Source of the DNA: CAZJAH01 sp964544155
GTDB taxonomy: Bacteria > Bacteroidota > Ignavibacteria > Kapaibacteriales > UBA2268
Direction: 5' to 3'
DNA: 64,000 nucleotides
Assembly (NCBI GenBank): GCA_964544155.1
Contig: CAZJAH010000007.1
Coordinates: forward strand, 1 to 64,000
Part shown: in pieces, positions 8,619-17,099 of the stretch
How positions within the stretch are numbered: position 1 is the first letter of the stretch
Layout of the letters: every line of letters starts with the position of its first letter
Program-made: the position numbers and the translations under genes
Notes under the pieces: generated by a model
Told to the model about the DNA's origin: nothing
The model's database searches: none
Seen by the model: the letters and a program-made list of their open reading frames with translations, nothing else

Positions 8619-9887
8619 TTATGTCTTTTGTTTTTTCTTTTCCGCCGCGGGAAATAGAATATTGTTTAATATAAGCCTGTATCCGGGTGAATTTTTATGC
8701 AAATTTAAATCGGTGGGAGGGTCTCCCACTGCATGTCGGTAATCCTCGGGGTCGTGCCCGCCGTACCATGTGAATGTGCCTCTGCCGTGATTGCCGTGAA
8801 TGTATCTCACTTCATCGGAGCCTTCCCTTTCGGCAAGGATAGTCACGGAATTCTTTATAAGATCTTTCCTGAATGCCGTAGTCTGACCCAAAAAGCCTTT
8901 TACCATATTAACATGGCATTGGGTGAGCATGGTCGGGACGGGGTCGTATTTAGCGGAAAAATCAAATAAAGTGAAGTAATCTATTTCGGGATTATTAATA
9001 GTAGTAGGGCCGGTATCGATATCCGAGAATTCATACTGGTAGGGGTTCATTACCAGTTTGAAGTCCTTAAAAGCGAGAGTATTAGAGAAGTCCAGCTTTT
9101 CCTGAGCTCTCGGATCGGCAGGGTCGCCGTCGAACATTGATTCACAAATATCTGTTTCAGTGGCCGCGAGAGCAATATCAAAACTATCTGTGCCGCTGCA
9201 CATAGCAAAGAGGAAACCGCCTTCGGTTATATAGTTCTTTATCTCCAGCGCCACTGCTGCCTTAAGCTTTGATACTTTGGCGAAGCCCAGCTTTTTGGCC
9301 ATGTTCTCATTTAAAGCAACCTGTTGAATATACCAGGGCTTATTCTGATAACCCGCCCAGAATTTGCCATACTGCCCTGTGAAATCTTCATGGTGAAGGT
9401 GCAGCCAGTCGTATTTCTTAAGTTCGCCGTTAATAACTTCTTCGTCCCATATTATTTCATGCTCTACTTCGGCATATTCCAGTGCCAGCCTTACGGCGTC
9501 ATCCCAGGGCTGGGCGCCGGGAGCCGCGTAAACGGCAATTTTTGGCGGCTGTTCCAGTTTAACTACCTCCGTATTGACTTCATCTGCGCTTACTTCCTCT
9601 ATAATCTGAGCCGCGCCCGCATCGGATACTTTTTCAAAGAAAATTCCCCTAATGCGGCATTCAGCCGCTATATCATCGGTATAGTTCATCATGAATGATC
9701 CACCCCTGTAATTAAGCAGCCAGTCCGCTTCCATATTTTGTGTCAGTACCCAGTAAGTTAGGCCGTAGGCCTTAAGATGGTCCGTCTGGGCGAGATCCAT
9801 CGGTATAAGCAGCTTCTGGGAATTAGCGGCAATCGGTAACAAAAGGATAAGCAAAGCTATATGTATTTTTTTTAAATTCATGTTCAC
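8619..9887 (-). CDS. conserved secreted protein (family often labelled asparagine synthetase B)
   Basis: Protein of 422 residues with a signal peptide (about 1-23, ending ANSQK) and the strongly conserved pattern of a Bacteroidota family: LIPMDLAQTDHLKAYGL, WLLNYRGGSFMM, YDWLHLHHEDFTGQYG, FAMCSGTDSFDIALAA, and the C-terminal GHDPEDYRHAVGDPPTDLNLH ending in a Lys-rich tail. Databases often name this family asparagine synthetase B, but I see no N-terminal glutaminase Cys and no SGGxD-type PP-loop, and the protein is exported, so that name is probably a mistake. The CSGTDSFD and HHEDF segments look like active-site candidates. It is transcribed separately from the next operon. Confidence 0.75.
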   Translation of the reverse strand: MNMNLKKIHIALLILLLPIAANSQKLLIPMDLAQTDHLKAYGLTYWVLTQNMEADWLLNYRGGSFMMNYTDDIAAECRIRGIFFEKVSDAGAAQIIEEVSADEVNTEVVKLEQPPKIAVYAAPGAQPWDDAVRLALEYAEVEHEIIWDEEVINGELKKYDWLHLHHEDFTGQYGKFWAGYQNKPWYIQQVALNENMAKKLGFAKVSKLKAAVALEIKNYITEGGFLFAMCSGTDSFDIALAATETDICESMFDGDPADPRAQEKLDFSNTLAFKDFKLVMNPYQYEFSDIDTGPTTINNPEIDYFTLFDFSAKYDPVPTMLTQCHVNMVKGFLGQTTAFRKDLIKNSVTILAEREGSDEVRYIHGNHGRGTFTWYGGHDPEDYRHAVGDPPTDLNLHKNSPGYRLILNNILFPAAEKKKQKT

Positions 9888-9995
9888 ATTTTTTATTTAT
9901 ATGTCACTGCGCAGTTTTTATATTACTGAGCAAAAAAAGACGCATTTTATTTTTTTATATTTGTAATGCTTTGTAAAAATAATAGACAGCAAAAG

Positions 9996-10601
9996 ATGAA
10001 AAGCATTACAGAACTGCTGAATATAAATACTCCTCTGATACTGGCATCGAAGTCACCGAGGAGGCAGCTTCTTATGAGAAACTTAGGCTTTAATTTTGAA
10101 GTCATGCCTTCGGATTTTGATGAGAACATTGATACACAAATACCTCCGGCTGAATATGTCACTCTGCTTTCTGCCGGAAAAGCCGAAGATATAGCAGGCA
10201 AAATTCGGAAAGATGCCATAATCATCGCGGCCGATACAATTGTTGTACTGGGCGCTGAAATAATCAATAAGCCTGCTGATGAGCAGCAAGCCTTTGACAT
10301 GCTGAAAAAGCTGAGCGGAATTACTCATGAGGTCTACACAGGTATCACTCTGGTGAACACAGCCGGCAGTTCGGAGATCAGTGATTACCAAAGAACTGAA
10401 GTCACTTTCCGCGAACTAAAGGACGACGAGGTTTGGGCATACATCAAATCCGGATCGCCAATGGATAAGGCCGGGGCTTACGGCATTCAGGATGATTTCG
10501 GCGCGGTATTCGTCAGCCGCATTGAGGGATGCTACTATAATATAGTCGGCCTGCCGCTGGAACTTCTTTACAGAAAACTAAAAGAACTGATAAATGTATA
10601 G
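9996..10601 (+). CDS. maf: Maf-like nucleotide pyrophosphatase
   Basis: House-cleaning NTP pyrophosphatase (dTTP/UTP or m7GTP type). The N-terminal signature LILASKSPRRQLLMRNLG and the internal IIAADTIVV, SGSPMDKAGAYGIQDDFG and IEGCYYNIVGLPL match the Maf family throughout. The QDDFG region rather than an RxxR variant suggests the YhdE-like dTTP/UTP subgroup, a weak inference. The start at 9996 gives the usual ~200 residues; an in-frame ATG at 9966 would add ten residues and neither has a strong Shine-Dalgarno. The permease gene downstream overlaps its last 8 nt. Confidence 0.94.
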   Translation: MKSITELLNINTPLILASKSPRRQLLMRNLGFNFEVMPSDFDENIDTQIPPAEYVTLLSAGKAEDIAGKIRKDAIIIAADTIVVLGAEIINKPADEQQAFDMLKKLSGITHEVYTGITLVNTAGSSEISDYQRTEVTFRELKDDEVWAYIKSGSPMDKAGAYGIQDDFGAVFVSRIEGCYYNIVGLPLELLYRKLKELINV

Positions 10602-11472
10602 TCGGGCGGATAAAATAAGGACATACACGCTAATGATGCCGTGGATAATCACTTTCGCGGTATTCTGGCTCTATCCTCTTGCTTATGCCGCTTTCCTGAG
10701 CTTTACAAAATACAGTACATTGACAGATACCGGGGAGTTCATCGGCTTCAGGAATTATGAAATGATATTCGCCGACAAGCTTTTCTGGAAAGCACTGGGG
10801 AATACTTTTTTCTTCACTATGGGTACGGTTCCCCTGACTACAGCGCTGGCCATTTTCTTCGCCGTGCTGATAAACAGCAGGCTGATAAAGCGCAAGGACT
10901 TCTTCAGGTCAACTTTCTTTATACCGTCGGTAACATCATTAATTGTAGTAGCGCTGATCTTCAGCAATTTATACGCGCGAGACGGCTACATAAATGCCAT
11001 TATGTCTATGCTCAACCTTCCATATCCCGAATCAGGGTGGCTGCTTAATCCCGATACGGCACTATTATCGGTAATGGCCATGGATGTATGGATGGCAACA
11101 GGTTATTACATGATACTATTTCTCTCGGGTATGCAGACCATCCCGGAAGACCTTTATGAATCCGCAAAGCTGTCAGGCGCTAACGCCTGGCAGCAGTTCA
11201 GAAGGATAACCCTGCCTCTGCTTAAGCCCACGCTGCTGTTCGTGGTGATAATCAATACCATCAAATCATTTCAGGTGTTTATCGAAATATTCGTTATGAC
11301 CAAGGGCGGGCCTCTTAATTCAACTATGACTCTGGTGTATATGGTGTATGTTAACGCCTTCGAAAAAACAGACATGATGGGCTATGCCTCTGCGCTTGCT
11401 TATATAGTATTTATACTGCTGCTGATACTTTCTTTCATTCAGGCCAAACTTTTGAAATTCGACAGGAATTGA
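10594..11472 (+). CDS. sugar ABC transporter permease, MalF/UgpA type
   Basis: Inner-membrane permease subunit of a carbohydrate ABC importer. The 292-residue protein has six predicted transmembrane segments, the N-terminal MMPWIITFAVFWLYPLAYAAFLSF typical of MalF/UgpA permeases, and the EAA loop DLYESAKLSGANAWQQFRRITLPLLKP that docks on the ATPase. No partner permease, substrate-binding protein or ATPase gene is adjacent; it is sandwiched between maf (8-nt overlap) and plsY (1-nt gap). Partners must be encoded elsewhere if it works. Substrate cannot be predicted. Confidence 0.9.
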   Translation: MYSRADKIRTYTLMMPWIITFAVFWLYPLAYAAFLSFTKYSTLTDTGEFIGFRNYEMIFADKLFWKALGNTFFFTMGTVPLTTALAIFFAVLINSRLIKRKDFFRSTFFIPSVTSLIVVALIFSNLYARDGYINAIMSMLNLPYPESGWLLNPDTALLSVMAMDVWMATGYYMILFLSGMQTIPEDLYESAKLSGANAWQQFRRITLPLLKPTLLFVVIINTIKSFQVFIEIFVMTKGGPLNSTMTLVYMVYVNAFEKTDMMGYASALAYIVFILLLILSFIQAKLLKFDRN

Positions 11473-11473
11473 T

Positions 11474-12112
11474 ATGGATCCGTCAATTTATAATTTATTA
11501 TTAAAAATACTAGCTTTGGTTCTGCCCTATCTTGTGGGTTCAATTCCTTCGGCGCTTATAATTGTCAGATACTTCAGTAAAAAAGATCTTAGCATGGAAG
11601 GCTCCAGGAATATCGGAGCCATGAATTCATACGAAGTAACGAAAAAAAAGCACATCGGTATTTTAGTTCTACTGGCAGACGCTGCAAAAGGAATAGCTGC
11701 AGTTTTAATTGCGAAAGCGCTTAGTTATGATATGAGCATTGCATTAGCGGCAGTACCTGCAGCAGTTCTGGGGCATAATTTCAGCATTTACCTTAAATTC
11801 AGGGGCGGCCGCGGCCTGGCTACAGCTATGGGCGGCATGCTTATACTCAGCCCTGCAGCACCTGTATTATGGATAGCAATGTGGCTTGTCGGATTCTTTG
11901 TAATAAAAAAGCATGTTCACGTCGGAAACATCACTGCCACGGTTATTTCACCGATACTTCTGTTTTACGCTCCCGATTTTTTTATATATAACTTAATCAT
12001 CTTAGATTTCTACCGTTTAGACGAATACAGGATGGCTTTCGCCGCGATTTGTTTTTTGATAATGCTCAGACATATCGTTCCGCTTAAGGAACTCCTGAAA
12101 GCAAAAGAGTAA
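11474..12112 (+). CDS. plsY: glycerol-3-phosphate acyltransferase PlsY
   Basis: Transfers the acyl group from acyl-phosphate to glycerol-3-phosphate, the first committed step of phospholipid synthesis, in the inner membrane. The 212-residue protein carries the three PlsY motifs: VGSIPSALIIVR, MEGSRNIGAMNSYEV (normally GSGNIGATN) with the downstream LADAAKG, and GHNFSIYLKFRGGRGLATAMGG. The substitution GSRNIGAMN is a modest deviation from the consensus. About five transmembrane helices are predicted. It follows the permease gene by one base, so translation is probably coupled. Confidence 0.93.
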   Translation: MDPSIYNLLLKILALVLPYLVGSIPSALIIVRYFSKKDLSMEGSRNIGAMNSYEVTKKKHIGILVLLADAAKGIAAVLIAKALSYDMSIALAAVPAAVLGHNFSIYLKFRGGRGLATAMGGMLILSPAAPVLWIAMWLVGFFVIKKHVHVGNITATVISPILLFYAPDFFIYNLIILDFYRLDEYRMAFAAICFLIMLRHIVPLKELLKAKE

Positions 12113-12166
12113 CAAATTTAAAAATTAATTATGAATAGAAATTAATGATAATTTTAAACACCCTTC

Positions 12167-12186
12167 TATGGCGATTTTCCGCCATA
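12167..12186 (+). terminator. weak hairpin after plsY
   Basis: A perfect 7-bp inverted repeat (TATGGCG / CGCCATA, 6-nt loop) lies 54 nt after the plsY stop and is followed by a T-rich but interrupted stretch. It may end the maf-permease-plsY transcript ahead of the flagellar operon. Confidence 0.45.
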
Positions 12187-12276
12187 TTTCATTATTAGCC
12201 AAAGGAATTATTAATAGTAAATTAAGGGAACGCCGCTTTTAGCCGCCATTCCGCAATTTCAGTCCGGCTCAATCTT

Positions 12277-12292
12277 TGGCATTTTATTTGTT
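12277..12292 (+). promoter_or_regulatory. sigma-54-like promoter motif upstream of flgB
   Basis: TGGCATTTTATTTGTT keeps the -24 element (TGGCA) and TTG of the -12 element with exact spacing of 10 nt between GG (12278-12279) and the GT at 12290-12291, where the consensus has GC. It lies about 40 nt upstream of flgB, a normal distance. rpoN is encoded at 33945. The imperfect -12 element keeps this tentative. Confidence 0.4.
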
Positions 12293-12332
12293 ATAAGATT
12301 GGTGAATTAATAAACAAATAACAAAAGGGCTC

Positions 12333-12755
12333 ATGATATTCAGGTACCATTTATTTAAAAAAAGTTTGCCTTTAATGAACCGCGCCCTTGATGCTTATTC
12401 TTTGAGGCAACGCACAACTTCCAAGAACATAGCGAACGTCAATTCCCCGCATTACAGGCCGGAGAATGTCCGTTTCGAGGAATATTTCCATAAGCAGGAA
12501 GAAGTGCTCAAAGGCAGCCGCTCAGAGGCCCATCATATACCCCTGGGAAGGCCGGATATATCTTCCGTCGAAGGTGAAGTCGGCGATGCCCCGGTACCAC
12601 GGCCGGAAATATATTTCTCGGGCGAAACTCATGTTAATATTGATAAAGAAATGTCGGAAATGGCAAAAAACCAGATAAGGTTCCGTTTTGCATCCTTAAG
12701 GGTAAATTCCACGTTCAAGCGGATGAGCTCATCAATATTCGGCACCAGGGAATAA
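12333..12755 (+). CDS. flgB: flagellar basal-body rod protein FlgB
   Basis: Proximal rod subunit of the flagellum, exported through the flagellar type III apparatus. The 140-residue protein shows the rod-family N-terminal block LDAYSLRQRTTSKNIANVNSPHYRPENVRFEEYF and a C-terminal helix MAKNQIRFRFASLRVNSTFKRM. The central region is short, as usual for FlgB. It is the first gene of the flagellar operon; flgC starts 62 nt downstream. Confidence 0.95.
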   Translation: MIFRYHLFKKSLPLMNRALDAYSLRQRTTSKNIANVNSPHYRPENVRFEEYFHKQEEVLKGSRSEAHHIPLGRPDISSVEGEVGDAPVPRPEIYFSGETHVNIDKEMSEMAKNQIRFRFASLRVNSTFKRMSSSIFGTRE

Positions 12756-12817
12756 GCCTAAGTATTATTACTTATTTGGATTTGCCTTAAAAATGACGAA
12801 AATTGGAGTAGAATAAA

Positions 12818-13303
12818 ATGGCAGAAAACTTATTTGCATCTTTTTCGATAAGCGGCCAGGGAATGAGCGTTCAGCGGCAGAGGTTGAGCTCGGTGGCCAA
12901 GAATATCGCTAATGCCAATACTACCGTTGACGAATTCGGTAAGCCTTACCAAAGGGAAGTCGTTGTTGTCAGAGCAATACCCGGCACCCCCTTTGAAGCT
13001 GAACTGGATAACCAGATTGCTCTCGCGCGGACAACCGGTGAACATTCATACAACGCGCACAGGGGTACTTATCCGCCGGATTACGGAGTGCTGAAATTCG
13101 CGACTTCCCGGGATAATACTCCGCCGCGCCTGGTGCACGACCCGGGGCATCCGCATGCTGATGAGAACGGATATGTAAGAATGCCGAACATCAATATTGT
13201 AACTGAAATGGTAGAGATGATAAGCGCTCAGCGCTCTTTCGAAGCAAATACGGGAGTTATTGAATCTGCCAAGAACATAGCAAGAAATTCACTGGAAATT
13301 TAA
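12818..13303 (+). CDS. flgC: flagellar basal-body rod protein FlgC
   Basis: Rod protein exported through the flagellar secretion system. The 161-residue protein has the rod signature SGQGMSVQRQRLSSVAKNIANANT near the N-terminus and the C-terminal block NIVTEMVEMISAQRSFEANTGVIESAKN that is characteristic of FlgC. The ATG is preceded by a GGAG element. Its stop codon lies inside a short tandem duplication described separately. Confidence 0.96.
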   Translation: MAENLFASFSISGQGMSVQRQRLSSVAKNIANANTTVDEFGKPYQREVVVVRAIPGTPFEAELDNQIALARTTGEHSYNAHRGTYPPDYGVLKFATSRDNTPPRLVHDPGHPHADENGYVRMPNINIVTEMVEMISAQRSFEANTGVIESAKNIARNSLEI

Positions 13304-13334
13304 GTTTCATAATTATTTTAAGTTTCATAATTAT
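13300..13334 (+). repeat. 17-bp tandem duplication across the flgC stop codon
   Basis: Two identical copies of TTAAGTTTCATAATTAT lie at 13300-13316 and 13318-13334. The flgC TAA (13301-13303) is within the first copy. The unit is AT-rich and not a multiple of three. Confidence 0.85.
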
Positions 13335-13345
13335 ATGTTTTTATT

Positions 13346-13645
13346 ATGAAAGTTTCACCTTTTGACGCATATACAAGGCCATATGTAAACGATCCGGCGG
13401 ATTCCGTCCTGAAGCAGGCCGGGAAGATACGTTCAAAGAACGCCGCTGCGGAAAATCATGCTTCAATGGTTAATATTGAAGCCCATAATTCAGAGGAAAT
13501 GCTTTCCAAAAAAGAAAGGGATTTCTTTATAAAGTTGTTTCCCGAGAATTCTACACAGATAGAAAGGCACACGCTCTTCAACCGGAACGGAAGAACACAG
13601 GATGCCGATATAAATAAAGGAATGCTGGTTGACAGCAGAATATAA
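13346..13645 (+). CDS. hypothetical protein between flgC and fliE (99 aa)
   Basis: Unrecognised, hydrophilic protein of 99 residues, rich in Asn, Lys and Glu, without signal peptide or transmembrane segment. It begins MKVSPFDAYTRPYVNDPADSV and contains a predicted helix around SEEMLSKKERDFFIKLFPE. It is in the direction of the operon with small gaps on both sides (42 nt after flgC, 21 nt before fliE), so it is likely co-expressed. Position suggests a lineage-specific rod or export accessory factor, but this is only context. Confidence 0.65.
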   Translation: MKVSPFDAYTRPYVNDPADSVLKQAGKIRSKNAAAENHASMVNIEAHNSEEMLSKKERDFFIKLFPENSTQIERHTLFNRNGRTQDADINKGMLVDSRI

Positions 13646-13666
13646 TCAGGGAAGATTTTTGAATAA

Positions 13667-13993
13667 ATGAACGGAGTCACGGGCATGGTTATTAATGAAA
13701 TGGAAGCTTCAAAGCTTTATTCACCGCTGGTACAGCAGCAGACACGCGAACTCGGCATCAGGCCCTCGCAAGGGGTGAAATTTACAGACACACTGAACGA
13801 ACTGGTAGGAGACGTCAACAGCCTCCAGAAAGAATCTTCCGATATGACAGCAAGTTTTATTAAAGGCGAACCTGTAGACTTACACGACGTAATGATCTCG
13901 GCTCAAAAAGCAAAGACCAGCTTTGAGCTTTTGCTCGAGCTCAGGAACAAGACCATGGATCTATACCGCGAAGTAAGCAGAATACAGGTTTAA
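13667..13993 (+). CDS. fliE: flagellar hook-basal body protein FliE
   Basis: Small protein that joins the MS ring to the rod and is the first substrate of the flagellar export gate. The 108-residue sequence ends in the family's hallmark: GEPVDLHDVMISAQKAKTSFELLLELRNKTMDLYREVSRIQV. The N-terminal 25 residues vary among species; ATG 13667 and the internal ATG at 13685 are both possible starts. fliF follows after 23 nt. Confidence 0.94.
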   Translation: MNGVTGMVINEMEASKLYSPLVQQQTRELGIRPSQGVKFTDTLNELVGDVNSLQKESSDMTASFIKGEPVDLHDVMISAQKAKTSFELLLELRNKTMDLYREVSRIQV

Positions 13994-14016
13994 TTACAGG
14001 AATCGATTAATTAATT

Positions 14017-15810
14017 ATGGCTGATAACGCTCTAGTAGAACAGACCAAAGGCTTTGTCAACCGGCTTAGCAGATTACAAAAAATCGTGATAACCGGGGTA
14101 GTGGGCATAGTCGTTATCGCTCTTCTTGTGCTGATATTCTCATCGGCAGGCAAGGAAATCGATTACGCCGTGCTTTACAGTTCGCTCGATCCTTCGGATG
14201 CTTCACAGATCACTCAATCTCTTAAAGAAAAAGGCCTTGATTATAAACTGGAAGACAACGGTACAAAAATACTCATAGCCAAAGACCAGCTTTATCAGAC
14301 AAGGCTTGACCTGGCCGGTGAAGGCCTGCCGCAGTCGAGTGTGGTCGGCTATGAACTCTTCGATAAAACAAACCTCGGCATGTCTGAATTTGTACAAAAA
14401 CTCAATTACAGGCGCGCTCTCGAGGGTGAACTTTCCCGTACAATTTCTGCTATGGAAGAAGTAAAGAAAGTTCGTGTACATATTGTAATCCCGGAAAAAG
14501 CGCTCTTTAAAAAAGACCAAAAACCACCTACGGCATCCGTGCAGATTCACCTGGAATCGGGACGCAGCCTCGACAGGATAGACGTGGGAGGCATTCAGAA
14601 TCTGGTAGCAAGCAGTATCGAAGGCATGGCCGTTGACCAGGTCACAGTAGTTGACCAGCGTGGAAAGATGATTTCCGAATCACCCCTGGATGAGAATTCT
14701 GTGGCCGGGCTTACCGCCGCGCAGCACGACCAGCAGAGGCAGGTTGAGCAATACCTTGAGCACAAAGTGCAGTCCATGCTCAGCGAAGTACTGGGCTTTG
14801 GTAATTCAAACGTAAAAGTCAACGCGGAACTGGATTTTACCAGGATGGAGCAGACCACTACCGATTTCGACCCCGACAGGCAGGTTCTGCGCAGCGAGCA
14901 GAGAATTAACGAAACCTCCGCCAGCTCGGATTCTCTAAGTTATCCGGCGGTGAATATGTCCAAGGATGAATCGAATATAATTTCGAATTACGAAGTATCT
15001 AAAAAAGAAGAACATATTATCAAGAGCGTAGGCGGGGTAAAGAAACTTTCCGTTTCCGCTATGGTCAACGGGAAAGTTGATATTGTGGATGGCGAAACCG
15101 GCAAATCAATCCAGTACACACCCCGTTCAGATGAGGAGATGGATAAGCTGACAGAAATAGTTAAGAACGCCGTTGGATATGACCCCGGCAGGAATGACCA
15201 GATATCTGTGCTTAATGTTCCATTCGATACTTCATATCTTGAGGAAGACCTCAAGCAGTATGAAGTGATCCCCTGGTGGCAGAACCCGGAAAATCACAAG
15301 CTTTTACTTCTGCTCGCGGCAATGCTGGTGACAATATTCATTATTTACAGATTGCTGCAATCAAAGCCGGTTAAGGAAAGGTTCAGGATAGCTATGTCGC
15401 TGCCTGAAAAAGTACCTTTGGATGAAGAAGCCGTTCCCGAAGAGGAGGAAGAGGAGGAAGAAGAGGAAGAGGAGGAAGAACTCGAAGACTTTACTTTCGA
15501 CGAAGACGAACTCCTGCTTCTGCCTGCAGAACTGCCGGAGCAGCTCCTGCTTGAAGGCGATAAAACTGAAGAAGAAATGGAAGAAGAGGCCGGTATTGAA
15601 AAAAGGCGCTATGACAAAGAAGACCTGGCCGACCGTGCCAAAGCAAATATTGATGAATCTGAAGCGCCTGAATTGACTGAAGACGCCATGATGAAGCTTG
15701 AGATAAAAAACAAAGTTGAAAGCTATTTGGACGAACAGACGGATGAAGCCGTAAGGCTGGTAAGGCTGTTGATCGCTCAGGACCTGGAATCAGGAAGTTT
15801 AAAATATTAA
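14017..15810 (+). CDS. fliF: flagellar MS-ring protein FliF
   Basis: Forms the inner-membrane MS ring. The 597-residue protein has an N-terminal transmembrane helix (about 26-48), the ring-building motifs (YAVLYSSLDPSDASQI, YRRALEGELSRTISAMEEVKKVRVHI, ASVQIHLESGRSL), a second helix near 428-446 and a cytoplasmic tail whose last residues bind FliG. Between them lies an unusual run of about fifteen consecutive acidic residues (around 475-489) followed by more Glu/Asp-rich sequence. This acidic insert is not part of the usual family core. A repeat array follows the gene before fliG. Confidence 0.96.
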   Translation: MADNALVEQTKGFVNRLSRLQKIVITGVVGIVVIALLVLIFSSAGKEIDYAVLYSSLDPSDASQITQSLKEKGLDYKLEDNGTKILIAKDQLYQTRLDLAGEGLPQSSVVGYELFDKTNLGMSEFVQKLNYRRALEGELSRTISAMEEVKKVRVHIVIPEKALFKKDQKPPTASVQIHLESGRSLDRIDVGGIQNLVASSIEGMAVDQVTVVDQRGKMISESPLDENSVAGLTAAQHDQQRQVEQYLEHKVQSMLSEVLGFGNSNVKVNAELDFTRMEQTTTDFDPDRQVLRSEQRINETSASSDSLSYPAVNMSKDESNIISNYEVSKKEEHIIKSVGGVKKLSVSAMVNGKVDIVDGETGKSIQYTPRSDEEMDKLTEIVKNAVGYDPGRNDQISVLNVPFDTSYLEEDLKQYEVIPWWQNPENHKLLLLLAAMLVTIFIIYRLLQSKPVKERFRIAMSLPEKVPLDEEAVPEEEEEEEEEEEEEELEDFTFDEDELLLLPAELPEQLLLEGDKTEEEMEEEAGIEKRRYDKEDLADRAKANIDESEAPELTEDAMMKLEIKNKVESYLDEQTDEAVRLVRLLIAQDLESGSLKY

Positions 15811-15824
15811 TCGAAAATTCAACT

Positions 15825-15933
15825 GCATAAATCTGATACGATAAAAGCATAAGTATGATACGATAAAGATTAAAAGCATAAATCTGATACGATAAAGATT
15901 AAAAGCATAAGTATGATACGATAAAGATTAAAA
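15825..15933 (+). repeat. alternating tandem repeat array between fliF and fliG
   Basis: Four head-to-tail units: 15825-15846 (22 nt, shortened), 15847-15875, 15876-15904 and 15905-15933 (29 nt each). All share GCATAA.....GATACGATAAA; units 1 and 3 read AATCT and units 2 and 4 read AGTAT/GTAT in the variable position, so the array is an alternation of two unit types, that is a ~58-bp dimer repeated. The remainder of the gap (15934-16034) is AT-rich with nothing else recognised. Confidence 0.9.
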
Positions 15934-16034
15934 AAATATTATTTTTAAATAAATTTTATAATTTTTAGATTTAGCGATCTTCTTATAGATTAAAGAAATT
16001 AAGAAATAACCTGAATATTTGACATAGAAATATT

Positions 16035-17057
16035 ATGAAAGCTCAATCAGCATCCGTAAGAGAACTTACAGGCAAGCAGAAAGCAGCCGTGCTTTTGATG
16101 TCGATGGATGTCGATGTCGCGGCAAAAGTCTTTAAGGAACTCGACATGAAAGAAGTCGAGCAAATAGCTGTTGAAATCACCAACCTGAGGGATATTCCTC
16201 CGGCGGTGGTTGAAGACGTTATCGACGAATTCTACCAGCTAATGACCGCGCAGAGCTATATGGTCGAAGGCGGGTTAGAGTATGCCCAGGTATTGCTAGA
16301 AAAAAGCTACGGCCTTGAGCAGGCAAGAGAAATAATCGAAAAAATCAGGGTACTGACCACAGTGCGCGGCTTCAACATTCTGAAGAAATCAGATCCGCAG
16401 CAGCTGGCCAGTTTCCTCGGCAAAGAGCATCCGCAGACTATTGCTCTTATCCTTTCTCACCTGCCTCCGGATCAGTCGGCAGACGTACTGAATGAATTCA
16501 AAGAAGAACTGAGGTCGGAAACCATATTAAGAATCGCGACATTAGGCAAAGTATCCCCACAGCTTGTGTCAGAAATCGAACATGTTGTAGATCAGATTGC
16601 TGAAGCAACACTGTCGCAGAATCTCGCTCAGGCCGGCGGCGCTCAGCTTGTGGCCAATATTCTTAACAAAAGCAATAACGCCACAGCTAAATCCATGCTC
16701 GAAAGCATAGAAGAAAAAGACTACAATATGTCAACAGAAATTAAGAGGCTCATGTTCCTCTTCGAGGATATCGTTGTTATAGATGATAAAGGTATTCAGA
16801 GGATACTGCGCGAAGTGGATAAACGCGATTTAGCACTGGCAATGAAGGTATCCGACGAGAAGATCAAAAACAAGATATTCAAGAATATGTCCGAACGTGC
16901 CGCGGCTGTTGTCAAGGAAGAGCTTGAATTTATGGGCCCAGTTAAACTTAAAGAAGTAGAATCAGCCCAGATGCGCATTGTTGATATTATCAAGCAGCTC
17001 GAAGACCAGGATGAGATAGCTATCGGCGGCAGAGGTAATGAAGACGTATTCGTTTAA
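16035..17057 (+). CDS. fliG: flagellar motor switch protein FliG
   Basis: Rotor protein that binds FliF and transmits torque. The 340-residue protein has the full three-part structure: N-terminal FliF-binding domain (LTGKQKAAVLLMSMD), the EHPQTIALILSHL motif in the middle domain at about residue 135, and the C-terminal charged torque helix (ILREVDKRDLALAMKVSDEKIK). Length and motifs are standard. The next gene begins with a non-ATG codon 42 nt downstream. Confidence 0.97.
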   Translation: MKAQSASVRELTGKQKAAVLLMSMDVDVAAKVFKELDMKEVEQIAVEITNLRDIPPAVVEDVIDEFYQLMTAQSYMVEGGLEYAQVLLEKSYGLEQAREIIEKIRVLTTVRGFNILKKSDPQQLASFLGKEHPQTIALILSHLPPDQSADVLNEFKEELRSETILRIATLGKVSPQLVSEIEHVVDQIAEATLSQNLAQAGGAQLVANILNKSNNATAKSMLESIEEKDYNMSTEIKRLMFLFEDIVVIDDKGIQRILREVDKRDLALAMKVSDEKIKNKIFKNMSERAAAVVKEELEFMGPVKLKEVESAQMRIVDIIKQLEDQDEIAIGGRGNEDVFV

Positions 17058-17099
17058 TTAGCCATATTTTTTTTCGAATTATAATATAATTGAGATAAA

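Noticed and set aside
8619..9887. Naming this gene asparagine synthetase B
   Set aside because: No N-terminal nucleophile Cys, no PP-loop, and a signal peptide; the label is inherited from databases.
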